Assembly (NCBI RefSeq): GCF_000428945.1
Contig: NZ_AUAX01000017.1
Span: forward strand, 124,001 to 188,000
Length of the DNA: 64,000 bases
DNA from: Hamadaea tsunoensis DSM 44101
GTDB taxonomy: Bacteria; Actinomycetota; Actinomycetes; Mycobacteriales; Micromonosporaceae
Reading direction: 5' to 3'
Made by a program: the position numbers and the translations under genes. The notes under the pieces are model-generated. The model searched no databases. It was not told the origin of the DNA and saw only the letters and a list, made by a program, of their open reading frames with translations. This document shows, in pieces, positions 7,030 to 16,785 of this stretch (positions within the stretch are counted from its first letter, which is position 1; every line of letters starts with the position of its first letter).

Positions 7030-10001
7030 TCGGACGCGACGGTGGTGAGCTCCGCCAGGGTCTTCGCCACCCGATCGCGGGTCGCGAAACCGAGCTGGTC
7101 GTAGAGCTCCAGCGCCGCGCGCAGCCGGTCCCGCGCCGCCTGCGGCCGGTCGAGGGCCAGCAGCGCCCGGCCCGCGCCTTCGTGGCCGCGGGCGCGGCCG
7201 TCCGGCGATCCGATCGCGGTGGCGATGGCCACCGCCTCGTCATGGCGCAGCAGCGCTTCCGCCGGTCGCCCCTGGGCCGTCAGAGTCTCGCCGTACGAGT
7301 TGAGCGCGTGCTGGTGATTGTGCCGGCTGCCGATCTCCTGGCTGATGACCAGGGCCTGCTCGTGGTGCGCGACGGCCTCCTCGAAGCGGCCCAGGCCGGC
7401 CAGGGCCCGGCCGATGCTCTCGGTCACACCGGCTTCGCCGGACCGGTCGCCCACCTGCCGCAGGACCGCCAGGGCCTCCTCCAGCTGGACGAGCGCCTGG
7501 GCGTGGTCGCCCAGGTCCAGATGCGACAGTCCGAGACCGAGCAGCGACATCCCGATGATCAGCTGGGCGCCCACCCCGCGGGACCGGGCGAGGGCGAGTT
7601 CCATGAGTGACAGGGCGGTCTGCGGCCGGCCGAGTTCCCGGTGCATGACGGCCAGATTGATCAGGCAGCGGGTTTCGCCGAGGACGTCGCCGTCCTCGAC
7701 GGAGATCGCCCGGCTCCGCTCGATGCTCTCGACGGCCTGCTCCCGCAGCCCGAGGCGGCCCTGGATGAGGCCGAGATTGAGCAGGACCCGACCTTCGCGT
7801 GCGCGGTCGCCGACCGTGCGCAGGATGTCCATGGCCGCCTCGAAATGCACCTTCGCCAGGGCGTAGTCGCCGCGTCGCATGGCCACGTTGCCGATCCCGT
7901 TGTGGCCCGACGCCCGCGCGTGCGGATCGGTGTCGCCGACGGCTGCCGTGTGCACCGTCATCGCCTGCTCGTGCAGGGACCGCGAGTCGAAGTAGCGGAA
8001 CAGCACGCCGGACAGGTCGCCGGGCGCGTACGGGGCCATGGCGGTGAGGTTCGCCCGCTCGGCGTCGAGCCACTCCAGCGCCGCGCTGCCGTCGGCGTAC
8101 CGGGGCAGGTCGAGTCCGGTCGGCCCGATCCGCGGGCGGTGGCGCTGCTCGGCCGGGGCGTACGTGTCCATCGCGTGGGCCGCCGCCTCGCGGTAGAAGT
8201 CGCGCAGCCGGTCCAGCCCCGCGGCCCGCTCGTCGTCGGCCGCCAACGGTGCGGCGTACTCGCGCAGCAGGTCGTGGAAGCGGTAGCGGCCGGGCGTACG
8301 CTGCAGCAGCAGATGCAGGTCGAGGAGCTCTTCGAGCTGCTGTTCGGCGTCGCCGGGGTCGGTACCCAGCAGGGCCGCGACGGCGTGCGGGGTGAAGTCG
8401 GGCCCCGGGTGCGTACCGAGCAGGCGCAGCAGGGTCCGGGCCGGCGCGCTCAGGTCCAGGTAGGACAGATCGAAGGCGGCGCGGACGTCGCGGTCGCCGC
8501 TGCGCAGTTCGGCCAGCCGCCGGCGCTCGGTACGCAGCCGGGCCGCGAGGAACCCGACCGTCCACGTCGAACGGTGGGCCAGCCGGGAACCGGCCACCCG
8601 GATCGCCAGCGGCAGATGGCCGCACAGCCTCAGCACCTCGTCGACGGCTTCGGGCTCGGCGCGTACGCGGTCACCGGCGATGCGGGCGAACAGCGTACGC
8701 GCGTCGGTCTCGTCGAGGACGTCCAGCGAGACGGTCAGGCCGCCGTCGAGCGACAGCCGGCGGCGCGAGGTGACCAGGGTGAGGGAGCCGGCGGTGCCGG
8801 GGATCAGCGGGCGGACCTGCTCGGCGGTCGCCGCGTTGTCGAGGACGACGAGGACCCGCTGGTGGGCCATGGTGTCCTGCCAGAGCGAGACGCGTTCGGA
8901 CACCTCGACCGGGATCTTCGCCGGCGGTACGCCAAGCGCGCCGAGCAGGGCCGACAGCGCCTCGCCGACGTCGAGCGGCGGGTGCCCCTCGACGAAGCCG
9001 CGCAGGTCGATGAACAGCTGGCCGTCGGGGAACCGGCCGGCCAGGCGGTGGGCGAGATGGACGGCGAGGGTCGTCTTGCCGATGCCCGCCATGCCGTCGA
9101 TGGCCGCGATGACCGTCTTCGCGGACCCGGCCTCGATGAGGGCCGTGAGCCGGGCGACCTCGCTGTCGCGGCCGGTGAAATCGCCGACGTCGTGCGGCAG
9201 CCGGCGCGGCGGCCGGGGGAGCGGGGCGGCCGCGGCGGGCGCGGGCCGGCCGGGTTCGTCGCGCAGCATCCGCGCGTGCAGTTCCTGCAGCTGCGGGGTG
9301 GGATCCAGCCCGTACTCCTCGGCGAGCACGCGACGCGCGTCGGCGTACCGCTGCAGGGCTTCGGAGCGGCGGCCGTCGGCCTGCAGCGCGGTCATGAGCT
9401 GAGCCAGGAAGCGTTCGTGCGAGGGATGCTCGTCGTGCAGGGCGGCGAGTTCGGCGATGAGCTCCCGGTGGTGACCGGCGGCCAGTTCGCGGTCGAGGCA
9501 TTCCCCGAGCGCGGTCAGGCGCTCGGTGGTCAGGGCCTGCCGGATGCGCTGGACGGTCGGGGTCGCGCGCAGGCCGGCCAGGGCCTCGCCGCGCCACAGC
9601 GCGAGGGCGGCGCGCAGTGCGGCGGCGTCGGGCTGGGCGAGGGCGGCGACGACGCGGGCGCGGAAGTCGACGACGTCCACAGTGTCCGGTCCGGCCGTCA
9701 GCGTGTATCCGGCCCCGGCGAGCTCGATGCCGACCTGGGCCGGCCGCAGCGCGGTACGCAGCCGCGAGACGTAGGTCTGGATGAGACCGTGCGGTCGGTC
9801 GGGCAGGTCCTCGCCCCACAGCGCCCGGGCGATGCGGTCGACGGAGACGGCCCGGCGGGCGTCGAGGGCGAGGACGGCGAGAACGGTGCGCTGCATGCTC
9901 GGGCCGAGCGGGACCGGCGCTCCGCCGTACCAGACGGTGACCGGCCCCAGCAGCCCGATCCGCACGGCCGTCTCCATTGACACAGTCGTCTTCATTGACA
10001 T
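7026..10001 (-). CDS. AfsR/SARP-family regulator with NB-ARC and TPR domains
   Basis: 991 residues. Domain order: OmpR-like winged helix (about 10-95, with WGEDLPDRPHGLIQTYVSRL), BTAD helical domain (about 100-250), NB-ARC ATPase with P-loop IDGMAGIGKTTLA near residue 302 and the hhGRExE-like DFTGRDSEVARL before it, then a helical region and TPR repeats (about 690-980). Such proteins activate specialised metabolism or exoprotein genes after a nucleotide-dependent switch. ATG 10001 follows a run of six G at 8 bases; an in-frame ATG at 10037 is possible. It is divergent from the Rhs gene across a 135-base gap, so the Rhs gene is the likely local target. Confidence 0.88.
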   Translation of the reverse strand: MSMKTTVSMETAVRIGLLGPVTVWYGGAPVPLGPSMQRTVLAVLALDARRAVSVDRIARALWGEDLPDRPHGLIQTYVSRLRTALRPAQVGIELAGAGYTLTAGPDTVDVVDFRARVVAALAQPDAAALRAALALWRGEALAGLRATPTVQRIRQALTTERLTALGECLDRELAAGHHRELIAELAALHDEHPSHERFLAQLMTALQADGRRSEALQRYADARRVLAEEYGLDPTPQLQELHARMLRDEPGRPAPAAAAPLPRPPRRLPHDVGDFTGRDSEVARLTALIEAGSAKTVIAAIDGMAGIGKTTLAVHLAHRLAGRFPDGQLFIDLRGFVEGHPPLDVGEALSALLGALGVPPAKIPVEVSERVSLWQDTMAHQRVLVVLDNAATAEQVRPLIPGTAGSLTLVTSRRRLSLDGGLTVSLDVLDETDARTLFARIAGDRVRAEPEAVDEVLRLCGHLPLAIRVAGSRLAHRSTWTVGFLAARLRTERRRLAELRSGDRDVRAAFDLSYLDLSAPARTLLRLLGTHPGPDFTPHAVAALLGTDPGDAEQQLEELLDLHLLLQRTPGRYRFHDLLREYAAPLAADDERAAGLDRLRDFYREAAAHAMDTYAPAEQRHRPRIGPTGLDLPRYADGSAALEWLDAERANLTAMAPYAPGDLSGVLFRYFDSRSLHEQAMTVHTAAVGDTDPHARASGHNGIGNVAMRRGDYALAKVHFEAAMDILRTVGDRAREGRVLLNLGLIQGRLGLREQAVESIERSRAISVEDGDVLGETRCLINLAVMHRELGRPQTALSLMELALARSRGVGAQLIIGMSLLGLGLSHLDLGDHAQALVQLEEALAVLRQVGDRSGEAGVTESIGRALAGLGRFEEAVAHHEQALVISQEIGSRHNHQHALNSYGETLTAQGRPAEALLRHDEAVAIATAIGSPDGRARGHEGAGRALLALDRPQAARDRLRAALELYDQLGFATRDRVAKTLAELTTVASD

Positions 10002-10057
10002 CGTGTGACCCCCCGCATTGATCATGCTCGGGGTCATCGTGTCAGAAGGTACGGCCG

Positions 10058-10073
10058 GAATACAGAGGTATTC
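10058..10073. promoter_or_regulatory. Inverted repeat between the SARP and Rhs genes
   Basis: GAATAC-AGAG-GTATTC, a perfect 6+6 dyad with a 4-base spacer, in the divergent gap about 64 bases before the Rhs start. It is one of the few A/T-rich stretches here. Candidate operator; the binding protein is unknown and SARP proteins usually prefer direct repeats. Confidence 0.35.
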
Positions 10074-10136
10074 AAGTGGCCCTGCCTAGCCTCGCGATCG
10101 GTGGTTCCCGATCATGTCCGGAGGCGTGTTCCCCCC

Positions 10137-13100
10137 ATGGCTACGTTCTCGTCCGATCACCGACGATCCCGTCGATCACCCGCATTGATCATCGCCGCGT
10201 CCGCCACGCTGCTCGCCGGCCTGCTGGTCGCGCCGCCCCCCGCCGCGGCCGCGCAGGCGCCCTACCGGCCCGCGCCGGTGCAGCGCGAGAAGCCCGTCCC
10301 CGGTACGCGCGTACGCCCCGTGGCCGCCGCGGCGACCGGCGGGAAATGGACCCCGCCCGCGCCGGTGTGGCCGGCGGCCGCCAGCGCCGACCTCGATCTG
10401 CGGGCGGCCGCGACGGATGCCGAGGAGCACCGGCTCGGCGCGCGGGCCGAGTACACCGCGCAGGCCGTCCGCGCCGGAACGGCACCGGTATGGGTGTCGG
10501 GCACCGCCGGCAAGGTGCGCGTGTCCACGTTCGACCACGCGACCGCGGTGAAGGCCGGCGCACAGGCCCTCCTGATGCGCGTCGACGGAACCAGTCCACA
10601 AGCGACCGTCGTCGCCGACTACTCCGCGTACCAGTGGGCGTACGGCGGTGGCTGGGCGCAGCGGCTGCGGTTCGTCGAACTGCCCGACTGCGCGCTGAGC
10701 ACCCCCGACCTTCCGCAGTGCCAGGGCCACGCCGTCGCGACGAGCAACAACGCCGCGACGCGTACCGCCACGGCGACCGTCACGCCGCGGGCGGGCGCGC
10801 TGATGGCGCTGTCGGCGGGCCCGTCGGGCGACTCCGGCAGCTACTCGGCGACCCCGCTCGCGTCGTCGGGCACCTGGACGGCGGGCGGGAACTCCGGCGA
10901 CTTCTCCTGGAGCTACCCGATGCGCAGCCCGCCGGCGCTCGGCGGCCCGACGCCCGGGGTGGCGCTGAGCTACTCGTCTTCCAGTGTGGACGGCCGGATG
11001 GCGGCCTCCAACAACCAGCCCAGCTGGATCGGCGAGGGCTTCGAGCTGGACGCCGGCTACATCGAGCGCAAGTACCGCAACTGCTCCGAGGACATGACCG
11101 GCGGCAACAACGCCACGAAGACCGGCGACCTGTGCTGGGCGACCGACAACGCCTCCCTGGCGATGTCCGGGCACGCCGGCGAGCTGCTGGTCGACGGATC
11201 GGGGACGTGGCACCTGCGGGCCGAGGACGGCACCCGGGTCGAACGGCGTACCGGTGCGGCCAACGGCGCGCGCAACGGCGAGTACTGGGTCGCCACCACC
11301 CCCGACGGGACGCAGTACTGGTTCGGCAACAACGCCGCCACCACGCTGAACGTCACGGTCGCGGGCAACCAGACGGGCGAACCCTGCCACGCCGCGGCGT
11401 TCGCGGACTCGTTCTGCGCGCAGGCCTGGCGCTGGAACCTCGACCACGTGGTGGACACCCACGGCAACACGATGACCTACGTCTACACCAAGGAGACCGG
11501 CAAGTACGCCCGCAACCTCAAGGACACCGACGTGGTGTCCTACGACCGGGCGGCCTACCTCAACCGGATCGACTACGGTACGCGTACCGACCGCTCCGAA
11601 GCCGCGCCGATGCAGGTGGTCTTCGACACCGCCGACCGCTGCCTCGCCGACTGCGGTACGCACGACGCGGCGCACTGGCCGGACGTCCCGTGGGACCAGG
11701 ACTGCACCGGCAGCCCGTGCCGCAACTACTCGCCGACGTTCTGGACGACCAAGCGGCTCGCGAAGGTCACCATGAAGACCGGCGGCAAGGACGTCGAGTC
11801 GTGGACGCTGACGCACTCGTTCCCGAACCCGGGCGACGGCACCCGGGCCGGCCTGTGGCTGGACCGGATCTCGCACACCGGCCTGAACGGGACCGCGACC
11901 GCCATGCCGGACGTCACCTTCACCGGCGTCCAGCTCAACAACCGCGTCGACACGACCACCGACGGCTACACCGCCATGAACTGGTGGCGGATCAAGGACG
12001 TCAACACCGAGTACGGCGGCCGGATTGAGGTCACCTACTCCGACCGTGACTGCGTCGCCGGCTCCCGGATGCCCGACGCCGGCAACCTGGCGGCCAACCA
12101 CCTGCGCTGCTATCCGGTCAAGTGGGTCCCCGACGGCAAGACCGCGCCGATCCTGGACTACTTCCACAAGTACGTCGTCAAGGTCGTCACCGAGACCGAC
12201 CTGACCAACTCCAGCCCGTCGCGCACGATCACCCAGTACGACTACGTCGGCGATCCCGCCTGGCACTACACCGACGACGACGGCATCGTCGGCGCCGACT
12301 ACAAGACCTGGTCGGTGTGGCGCGGCTACGGCGCCGTCCGGGCGACCAAGGGCGACCCCGGCGAGCAGTCCGTCAGCGAGGAGCGCTACTTCCGCGGCAT
12401 GGGCGGCACGCTGCCGGCCGCGGGCGGCGCCCCGGCGGCCACCGACGAGGAGGCGTACGCGGGCATGACCCGTGAATCGATCACCTACAACGGGACCGCC
12501 GAAGTCTCCGGGGTCGTGTCCGAGCCGTGGCAGTCCGCCGCGACCGCGACCCGCACCGTCAACGGCAGCACCGTCACCGCCCGGTACGCCGCCGTCGCCG
12601 GCACGCGCACGCGTACCGCGCTGGACGGCGGCCGGGGCAACCGCACCACGAGCTCGTTCACCACGTTCGACGGCTACGGCCTGCCGACCACCGTGGACGA
12701 CCACGGCGACGACCAGGTCACCGGCGACGAGAAGTGCACGCTGACCGACTACGCCCGCAACACCTCGCTCAACCTGCTCACCCCGGTCTCGCGGGTACGC
12801 GGATTCGCCGTCGGCTGCGCGAAGGCGAACGCGGGCGGCCTCACCGACGACGACGTCGCCGCCGACGACCGGACCTACTACGACGGCCAGGCGCTCGGCG
12901 CCGCCCCGACCAAGGGCGACGTCACGAAGCAGGAAGGGCTCAAGGCGTACAACGCGGGCAGCCCCACCTACCTCGTCAAGGCCATCTCGGAGTACGACTC
13001 CTACGGCCGCTCGGTCAAGGTGACCGACCTCAAGGGCGCCACGACCACCCAGTACACGCCGGCGGCCGGCGGCCCGGTCACCCAGACCCTGACCCGCAAC

Positions 13101-16100
13101 CCCCTCGGCTGGGCGACCACCACGACGCTCGACCCGGCCTGGGGGCTGCCACTGGTCACCGTCGACGCGAACGGCCGGCGTACCGAGCTCGCGTACGACG
13201 GGCTCGGCCGGACGACCGCGGTCTGGCTGCCGGGCCGCGACCGGTCGGGCAACCAGACGCCGAACATGACGTTCGACTATCTGGCCCGCAACAACGCGGC
13301 CACGGTCGTGACCACCCGCAAGCTCAACGCCGCGGGCGGCTACACCGTGTCCTACCAGCTCTACGACGGCCTGCTGCGGCCGCGCCAGACGCAGAGCCTC
13401 GACCCGTCCGGCGCCGGCGCCAACGCCGTGGTCACCGACGCCTACTACGACTCGGCCGGTCGCTCCTCGCGGACCAACGACCCTTACATCTCGGCGTACG
13501 CGCCGGGCACCGATCTGATCCGCTCCACCACGGTCGTGCCGAGCCAGACGGTCACCGTCTACGACGGGGCGGGCCGTGCGACGGCGAGCGTGTTCGTCCG
13601 CAGCGCGCCGCCCGGCGGAAGTCCCGGCGGCACCGAGATGTGGCGGACCACGACCGCCTACGGCGGCGACCGCACCGACGTGACCCCGCCCCAGGGCGGC
13701 ATCGTCAGCTCGACGATCGTCGACGCCGAGGGCAAGACCGTCGAGCTGCGCCAGTACCACACCGGCGTCGCGGCCGGCGGGTCCGACCCGGCGGGCTTCG
13801 ACGCCACCAGGTACGCGTACGACCGCAAGGGGCAGCTGGTCGGGATCACCGACGCGGGGGGCGCCCGCTGGACCTACGCCTACGACCTGCACGGGCGGCA
13901 GACCAAGGTGGTGGACCCCGACAAGGGCACGGTCCTGACCACCTACTCCGACGCGGGTGAGGCGCTCACCACCACCGACGGCCGCGGCCAGGTGCTCGTC
14001 AACGAGTACGACGCCCTCGGCCGCAAGACCGCGGTGCGTTCGGGCTCGGCGACCGGGCCGCTGCTGACCACGTGGGTGTACGACACCCTCGCGCTCGGCC
14101 AGCTCACCAAGTCGACCCGGTACGTCGGAGGCGACGCGTACACCAAGGAGAACCTGGGCCTGACGGTCGACTACAAGCCGACCACGGTCCGCTACACCAT
14201 CCCCGAGGCCGGTGTCGCCGGCACGTACGACTACACGACCACCTACAACCAGGACGGCTCCAAGTACACCGACCGCGAACCCGCGATCGGCGACCTCAAG
14301 ACCGAGACGCTCAAGTCCGGCTACGACGCGTTCGGCCAGGCGACCACGCTGCGCAGTGCGTACGGGGTCAGCGCGGAGACCGACCTGGTCACCGCCACCG
14401 GCTACACGCAGCTCGGCGAGCTGGGCAACTACACGCTGCGCAACAACAACGGCAACAGCGTCGGCGTCACGCGTACCTACGACCCGGTCACCCGCCGGCT
14501 CGGTCAGATCTGGGCCGCTAAGCAGACCGCGCCGACCACGCTGTCCGACGTCCGCTACACCTACGACGACTTCGGCGGCGTGACCCGGATCGCCGACCTC
14601 AACACCGCCGACGTCCAGTGCTTCCAGTCCGACCACCTGCGCCGGATGACCGAAGCCTGGGCACCCACCAGCGGCGACTGCACCCAGGCACCCACGACCG
14701 CGGCCGGCTACTGGACCTCCTACCGCTACGACGCGGCCGGCGACCGCACGAAGCTCGTCCAGCACTCGGCGCTGGGCGACACCACCACCGACTACACGCC
14801 GACGGCCGGCCGGCACACGCTCGCCAGCACGTCCACAGTGGCCGGTGGCAGCACGACGACCGCCGCCTACACCTACGACGGCGCGGGCAACCAGCTGACC
14901 AGGCCCAGCGCCGGCGGTCAGCAGACGCTCACCTGGGACGCCGAGGGCCACCTGGCCACCACCAGCGACGCGTCGGGACCGTCGTCCTTCGTGTACGACG
15001 CCGACGGCGAGCGGCTGATCCGCCGCGACCCCACCGGCACGACGCTCTACCTGCCCGGCCAGGAGCTGCGCTTCGCCTCCGGTACCGGTGCCAAGACCGG
15101 CACCCGGTACTACTCCCAGGCCGGTCAGGTGATCGGATTCCGGGTCGGCGCCGGGCTCAGCTGGATCATCGCCGACCAGCACGGCACGGCCGAGACCTCG
15201 GTCACGGCCGTCACCCAGGCCGTCGCCACGCGCAAGACCATGCCGTTCGGCGAGGCGCGCGGCGGCACCGGCACCTGGTCGGCGCAGATGGACAAGGGCT
15301 TCGTCGGCGGCACCCGGGACAACACCGGCCTGGTCCACCTCGGCGCCCGCGAGTACGACCCGTCGACCGGGCGGTTCATCTCCGCCGACCCCGTCATCGA
15401 CACCAGCGACCCGCAGCAGATGCACGGGTACGCGTACGGCAACAACAACCCGGTGACCTACCTGGACGCCGACGGCCGCTGGTCGCTGGGTGGCGCGTTG
15501 AAGAAGGTCGGCGGCGCGATCGCGAAGGCGGCCGTGACCGTCGGCAAGACGGTCGGCAACGCGGCCGTCAGCACCTTCAACGAGATCCGCAAGGATCCGC
15601 TGAAGTTCGCGACGGGCCTGGTGGTCGGGGCGCTGGTGACCCTGGCGGTCGGAGCGGTCTGCGCGACCGGCGTGGGTTGCGTGATCCTGGCGGCGGCCGC
15701 GGCCGGTGCCGCGGCGGCGGGCTCCGAGTACGGCGTCGACGTCGCGCAGGGGGAGAAGGAGTTCTCCATCGGCGAACTCGGCAAGGAGATGGCCGTCGGC
15801 GGCGCGGTCGGCGCGCTGACCGCCGGGGTCGGCACGGCCGGCGGCAAGGTCCTGCGCAACGCCCGCAACGCGCTGCGCCGGGGCGACGGCCTCGCCGACG
15901 ACGTGACCGACGAGGCGGCCGGGGTGGCCCGGCAGGCGCCGGGCTGCCACAGCTTCGACCCGGCGACGCTGGTCCTGATGGCCGACGGGACGACGAAGCC
16001 GATCGGCACGGTCGCCCTCGGCGACGCGGTCCTGGCGACCGACCCGGTCACCGGCCAGACCCGGGCCGAGAAGGTCACCACCCTGCACGAGAACCAGGAC

Positions 16101-16745
16101 TGGGACCTCACCGACCTGGACCTGGTGGCGGCGGGCCGCACCGAGACCCTGCACACGACCTGGACGCACCCGTTCTGGGACGTCACGGCCGGCGCGTGGG
16201 TGAACGCCGCCGAGCTCAAGGCCGGCCACCGGCTGCGGACCGCGGACGGCTCGACGGTCACGGTCGCGGCCGTACGCAACCGGATCGGCAGTCACGCCAT
16301 GCGTGACCTGACGGTCGACGGCGCGCACACGTACTACGTGGTCACCATGGCGGGTCCGGTACTCGTCCACAACAACCCCGCCGAGATCTGCCCGATCCAC
16401 CCCGACGGGGACGGCACCGTGCTGGTCGACAGCAACGGGATGCTGCCGGACTCGCGGTGCATCTGCCGGCCCGTCTTCCGGCTGCCGCGCAGCCGCGAGC
16501 TGGACGAAGCCGAGACGATCTCCGGCAAGCTCGACAGCGTCGAGCCGTCCAACAAGGTGGTGACGCGGCAGACCCGCTGGGATGCCACGCGCTCGGGCGT
16601 CGGCACCATCGTTCAGCACCACCCGAACGTCATCGACGCCACCGGCGGGGCGATCCTTCTCGCCGGCGTGACCGCCGCGACCATCGCGAACCTGGTCAGA
16701 CGGGCGGCGGCCAATCTCGCCCGCTGGCGCAACAGCCTCGACTGA
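10137..16745 (+). CDS. Secreted Rhs/YD-repeat protein with Hint domain and variable C-terminal module
   Basis: 2202 residues from ATG 10137. Signal peptide at 1-40 (ALIIAASATLLAGLLVA). A large shell region of YD/RHS repeats follows, ending in the Rhs core signature (RFISADPVIDTSDPQQMHGY, then GNNNPVTYLDADG near residue 1770). A Gly/Ala-rich hydrophobic linker comes next, then a pretoxin-type Hint domain (about 1937-2081) starting at CHSFDPATLVLMADG, with TWTHPFWDV, and ending in PVLVHNN. Hint domains self-cleave and release what follows. The released piece of about 120 residues (cysteines in AEICPIHPDGDG and DSRCICRP, a hydrophobic helix near the end) matches no toxin I know. No small immunity gene follows; the next gene is a large surface protein. 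Confidence 0.88.
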   Translation: MATFSSDHRRSRRSPALIIAASATLLAGLLVAPPPAAAAQAPYRPAPVQREKPVPGTRVRPVAAAATGGKWTPPAPVWPAAASADLDLRAAATDAEEHRLGARAEYTAQAVRAGTAPVWVSGTAGKVRVSTFDHATAVKAGAQALLMRVDGTSPQATVVADYSAYQWAYGGGWAQRLRFVELPDCALSTPDLPQCQGHAVATSNNAATRTATATVTPRAGALMALSAGPSGDSGSYSATPLASSGTWTAGGNSGDFSWSYPMRSPPALGGPTPGVALSYSSSSVDGRMAASNNQPSWIGEGFELDAGYIERKYRNCSEDMTGGNNATKTGDLCWATDNASLAMSGHAGELLVDGSGTWHLRAEDGTRVERRTGAANGARNGEYWVATTPDGTQYWFGNNAATTLNVTVAGNQTGEPCHAAAFADSFCAQAWRWNLDHVVDTHGNTMTYVYTKETGKYARNLKDTDVVSYDRAAYLNRIDYGTRTDRSEAAPMQVVFDTADRCLADCGTHDAAHWPDVPWDQDCTGSPCRNYSPTFWTTKRLAKVTMKTGGKDVESWTLTHSFPNPGDGTRAGLWLDRISHTGLNGTATAMPDVTFTGVQLNNRVDTTTDGYTAMNWWRIKDVNTEYGGRIEVTYSDRDCVAGSRMPDAGNLAANHLRCYPVKWVPDGKTAPILDYFHKYVVKVVTETDLTNSSPSRTITQYDYVGDPAWHYTDDDGIVGADYKTWSVWRGYGAVRATKGDPGEQSVSEERYFRGMGGTLPAAGGAPAATDEEAYAGMTRESITYNGTAEVSGVVSEPWQSAATATRTVNGSTVTARYAAVAGTRTRTALDGGRGNRTTSSFTTFDGYGLPTTVDDHGDDQVTGDEKCTLTDYARNTSLNLLTPVSRVRGFAVGCAKANAGGLTDDDVAADDRTYYDGQALGAAPTKGDVTKQEGLKAYNAGSPTYLVKAISEYDSYGRSVKVTDLKGATTTQYTPAAGGPVTQTLTRNPLGWATTTTLDPAWGLPLVTVDANGRRTELAYDGLGRTTAVWLPGRDRSGNQTPNMTFDYLARNNAATVVTTRKLNAAGGYTVSYQLYDGLLRPRQTQSLDPSGAGANAVVTDAYYDSAGRSSRTNDPYISAYAPGTDLIRSTTVVPSQTVTVYDGAGRATASVFVRSAPPGGSPGGTEMWRTTTAYGGDRTDVTPPQGGIVSSTIVDAEGKTVELRQYHTGVAAGGSDPAGFDATRYAYDRKGQLVGITDAGGARWTYAYDLHGRQTKVVDPDKGTVLTTYSDAGEALTTTDGRGQVLVNEYDALGRKTAVRSGSATGPLLTTWVYDTLALGQLTKSTRYVGGDAYTKENLGLTVDYKPTTVRYTIPEAGVAGTYDYTTTYNQDGSKYTDREPAIGDLKTETLKSGYDAFGQATTLRSAYGVSAETDLVTATGYTQLGELGNYTLRNNNGNSVGVTRTYDPVTRRLGQIWAAKQTAPTTLSDVRYTYDDFGGVTRIADLNTADVQCFQSDHLRRMTEAWAPTSGDCTQAPTTAAGYWTSYRYDAAGDRTKLVQHSALGDTTTDYTPTAGRHTLASTSTVAGGSTTTAAYTYDGAGNQLTRPSAGGQQTLTWDAEGHLATTSDASGPSSFVYDADGERLIRRDPTGTTLYLPGQELRFASGTGAKTGTRYYSQAGQVIGFRVGAGLSWIIADQHGTAETSVTAVTQAVATRKTMPFGEARGGTGTWSAQMDKGFVGGTRDNTGLVHLGAREYDPSTGRFISADPVIDTSDPQQMHGYAYGNNNPVTYLDADGRWSLGGALKKVGGAIAKAAVTVGKTVGNAAVSTFNEIRKDPLKFATGLVVGALVTLAVGAVCATGVGCVILAAAAAGAAAAGSEYGVDVAQGEKEFSIGELGKEMAVGGAVGALTAGVGTAGGKVLRNARNALRRGDGLADDVTDEAAGVARQAPGCHSFDPATLVLMADGTTKPIGTVALGDAVLATDPVTGQTRAEKVTTLHENQDWDLTDLDLVAAGRTETLHTTWTHPFWDVTAGAWVNAAELKAGHRLRTADGSTVTVAAVRNRIGSHAMRDLTVDGAHTYYVVTMAGPVLVHNNPAEICPIHPDGDGTVLVDSNGMLPDSRCICRPVFRLPRSRELDEAETISGKLDSVEPSNKVVTRQTRWDATRSGVGTIVQHHPNVIDATGGAILLAGVTAATIANLVRRAAANLARWRNSLD

Positions 16746-16785
16746 CGACCGACCGACAACCCCTCATCGAAAGGCGACCGCAACA

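Noticed and set aside
10012-10192. Repeated CCCGCATTGATCAT at 10012 and 10179 as an attachment-site or operator pair
   Set aside because: The second copy lies in the Rhs signal-peptide coding region and no integrase or boundary is nearby; probably chance.
10176-16622. A continuous open frame of over 2100 codons antisense to the Rhs gene
   Set aside because: High-GC coding DNA keeps the antisense frame free of stops; the translation is low-complexity Arg/Gly/Val/Ala without domains, and the sense strand has a full Rhs/Hint protein.
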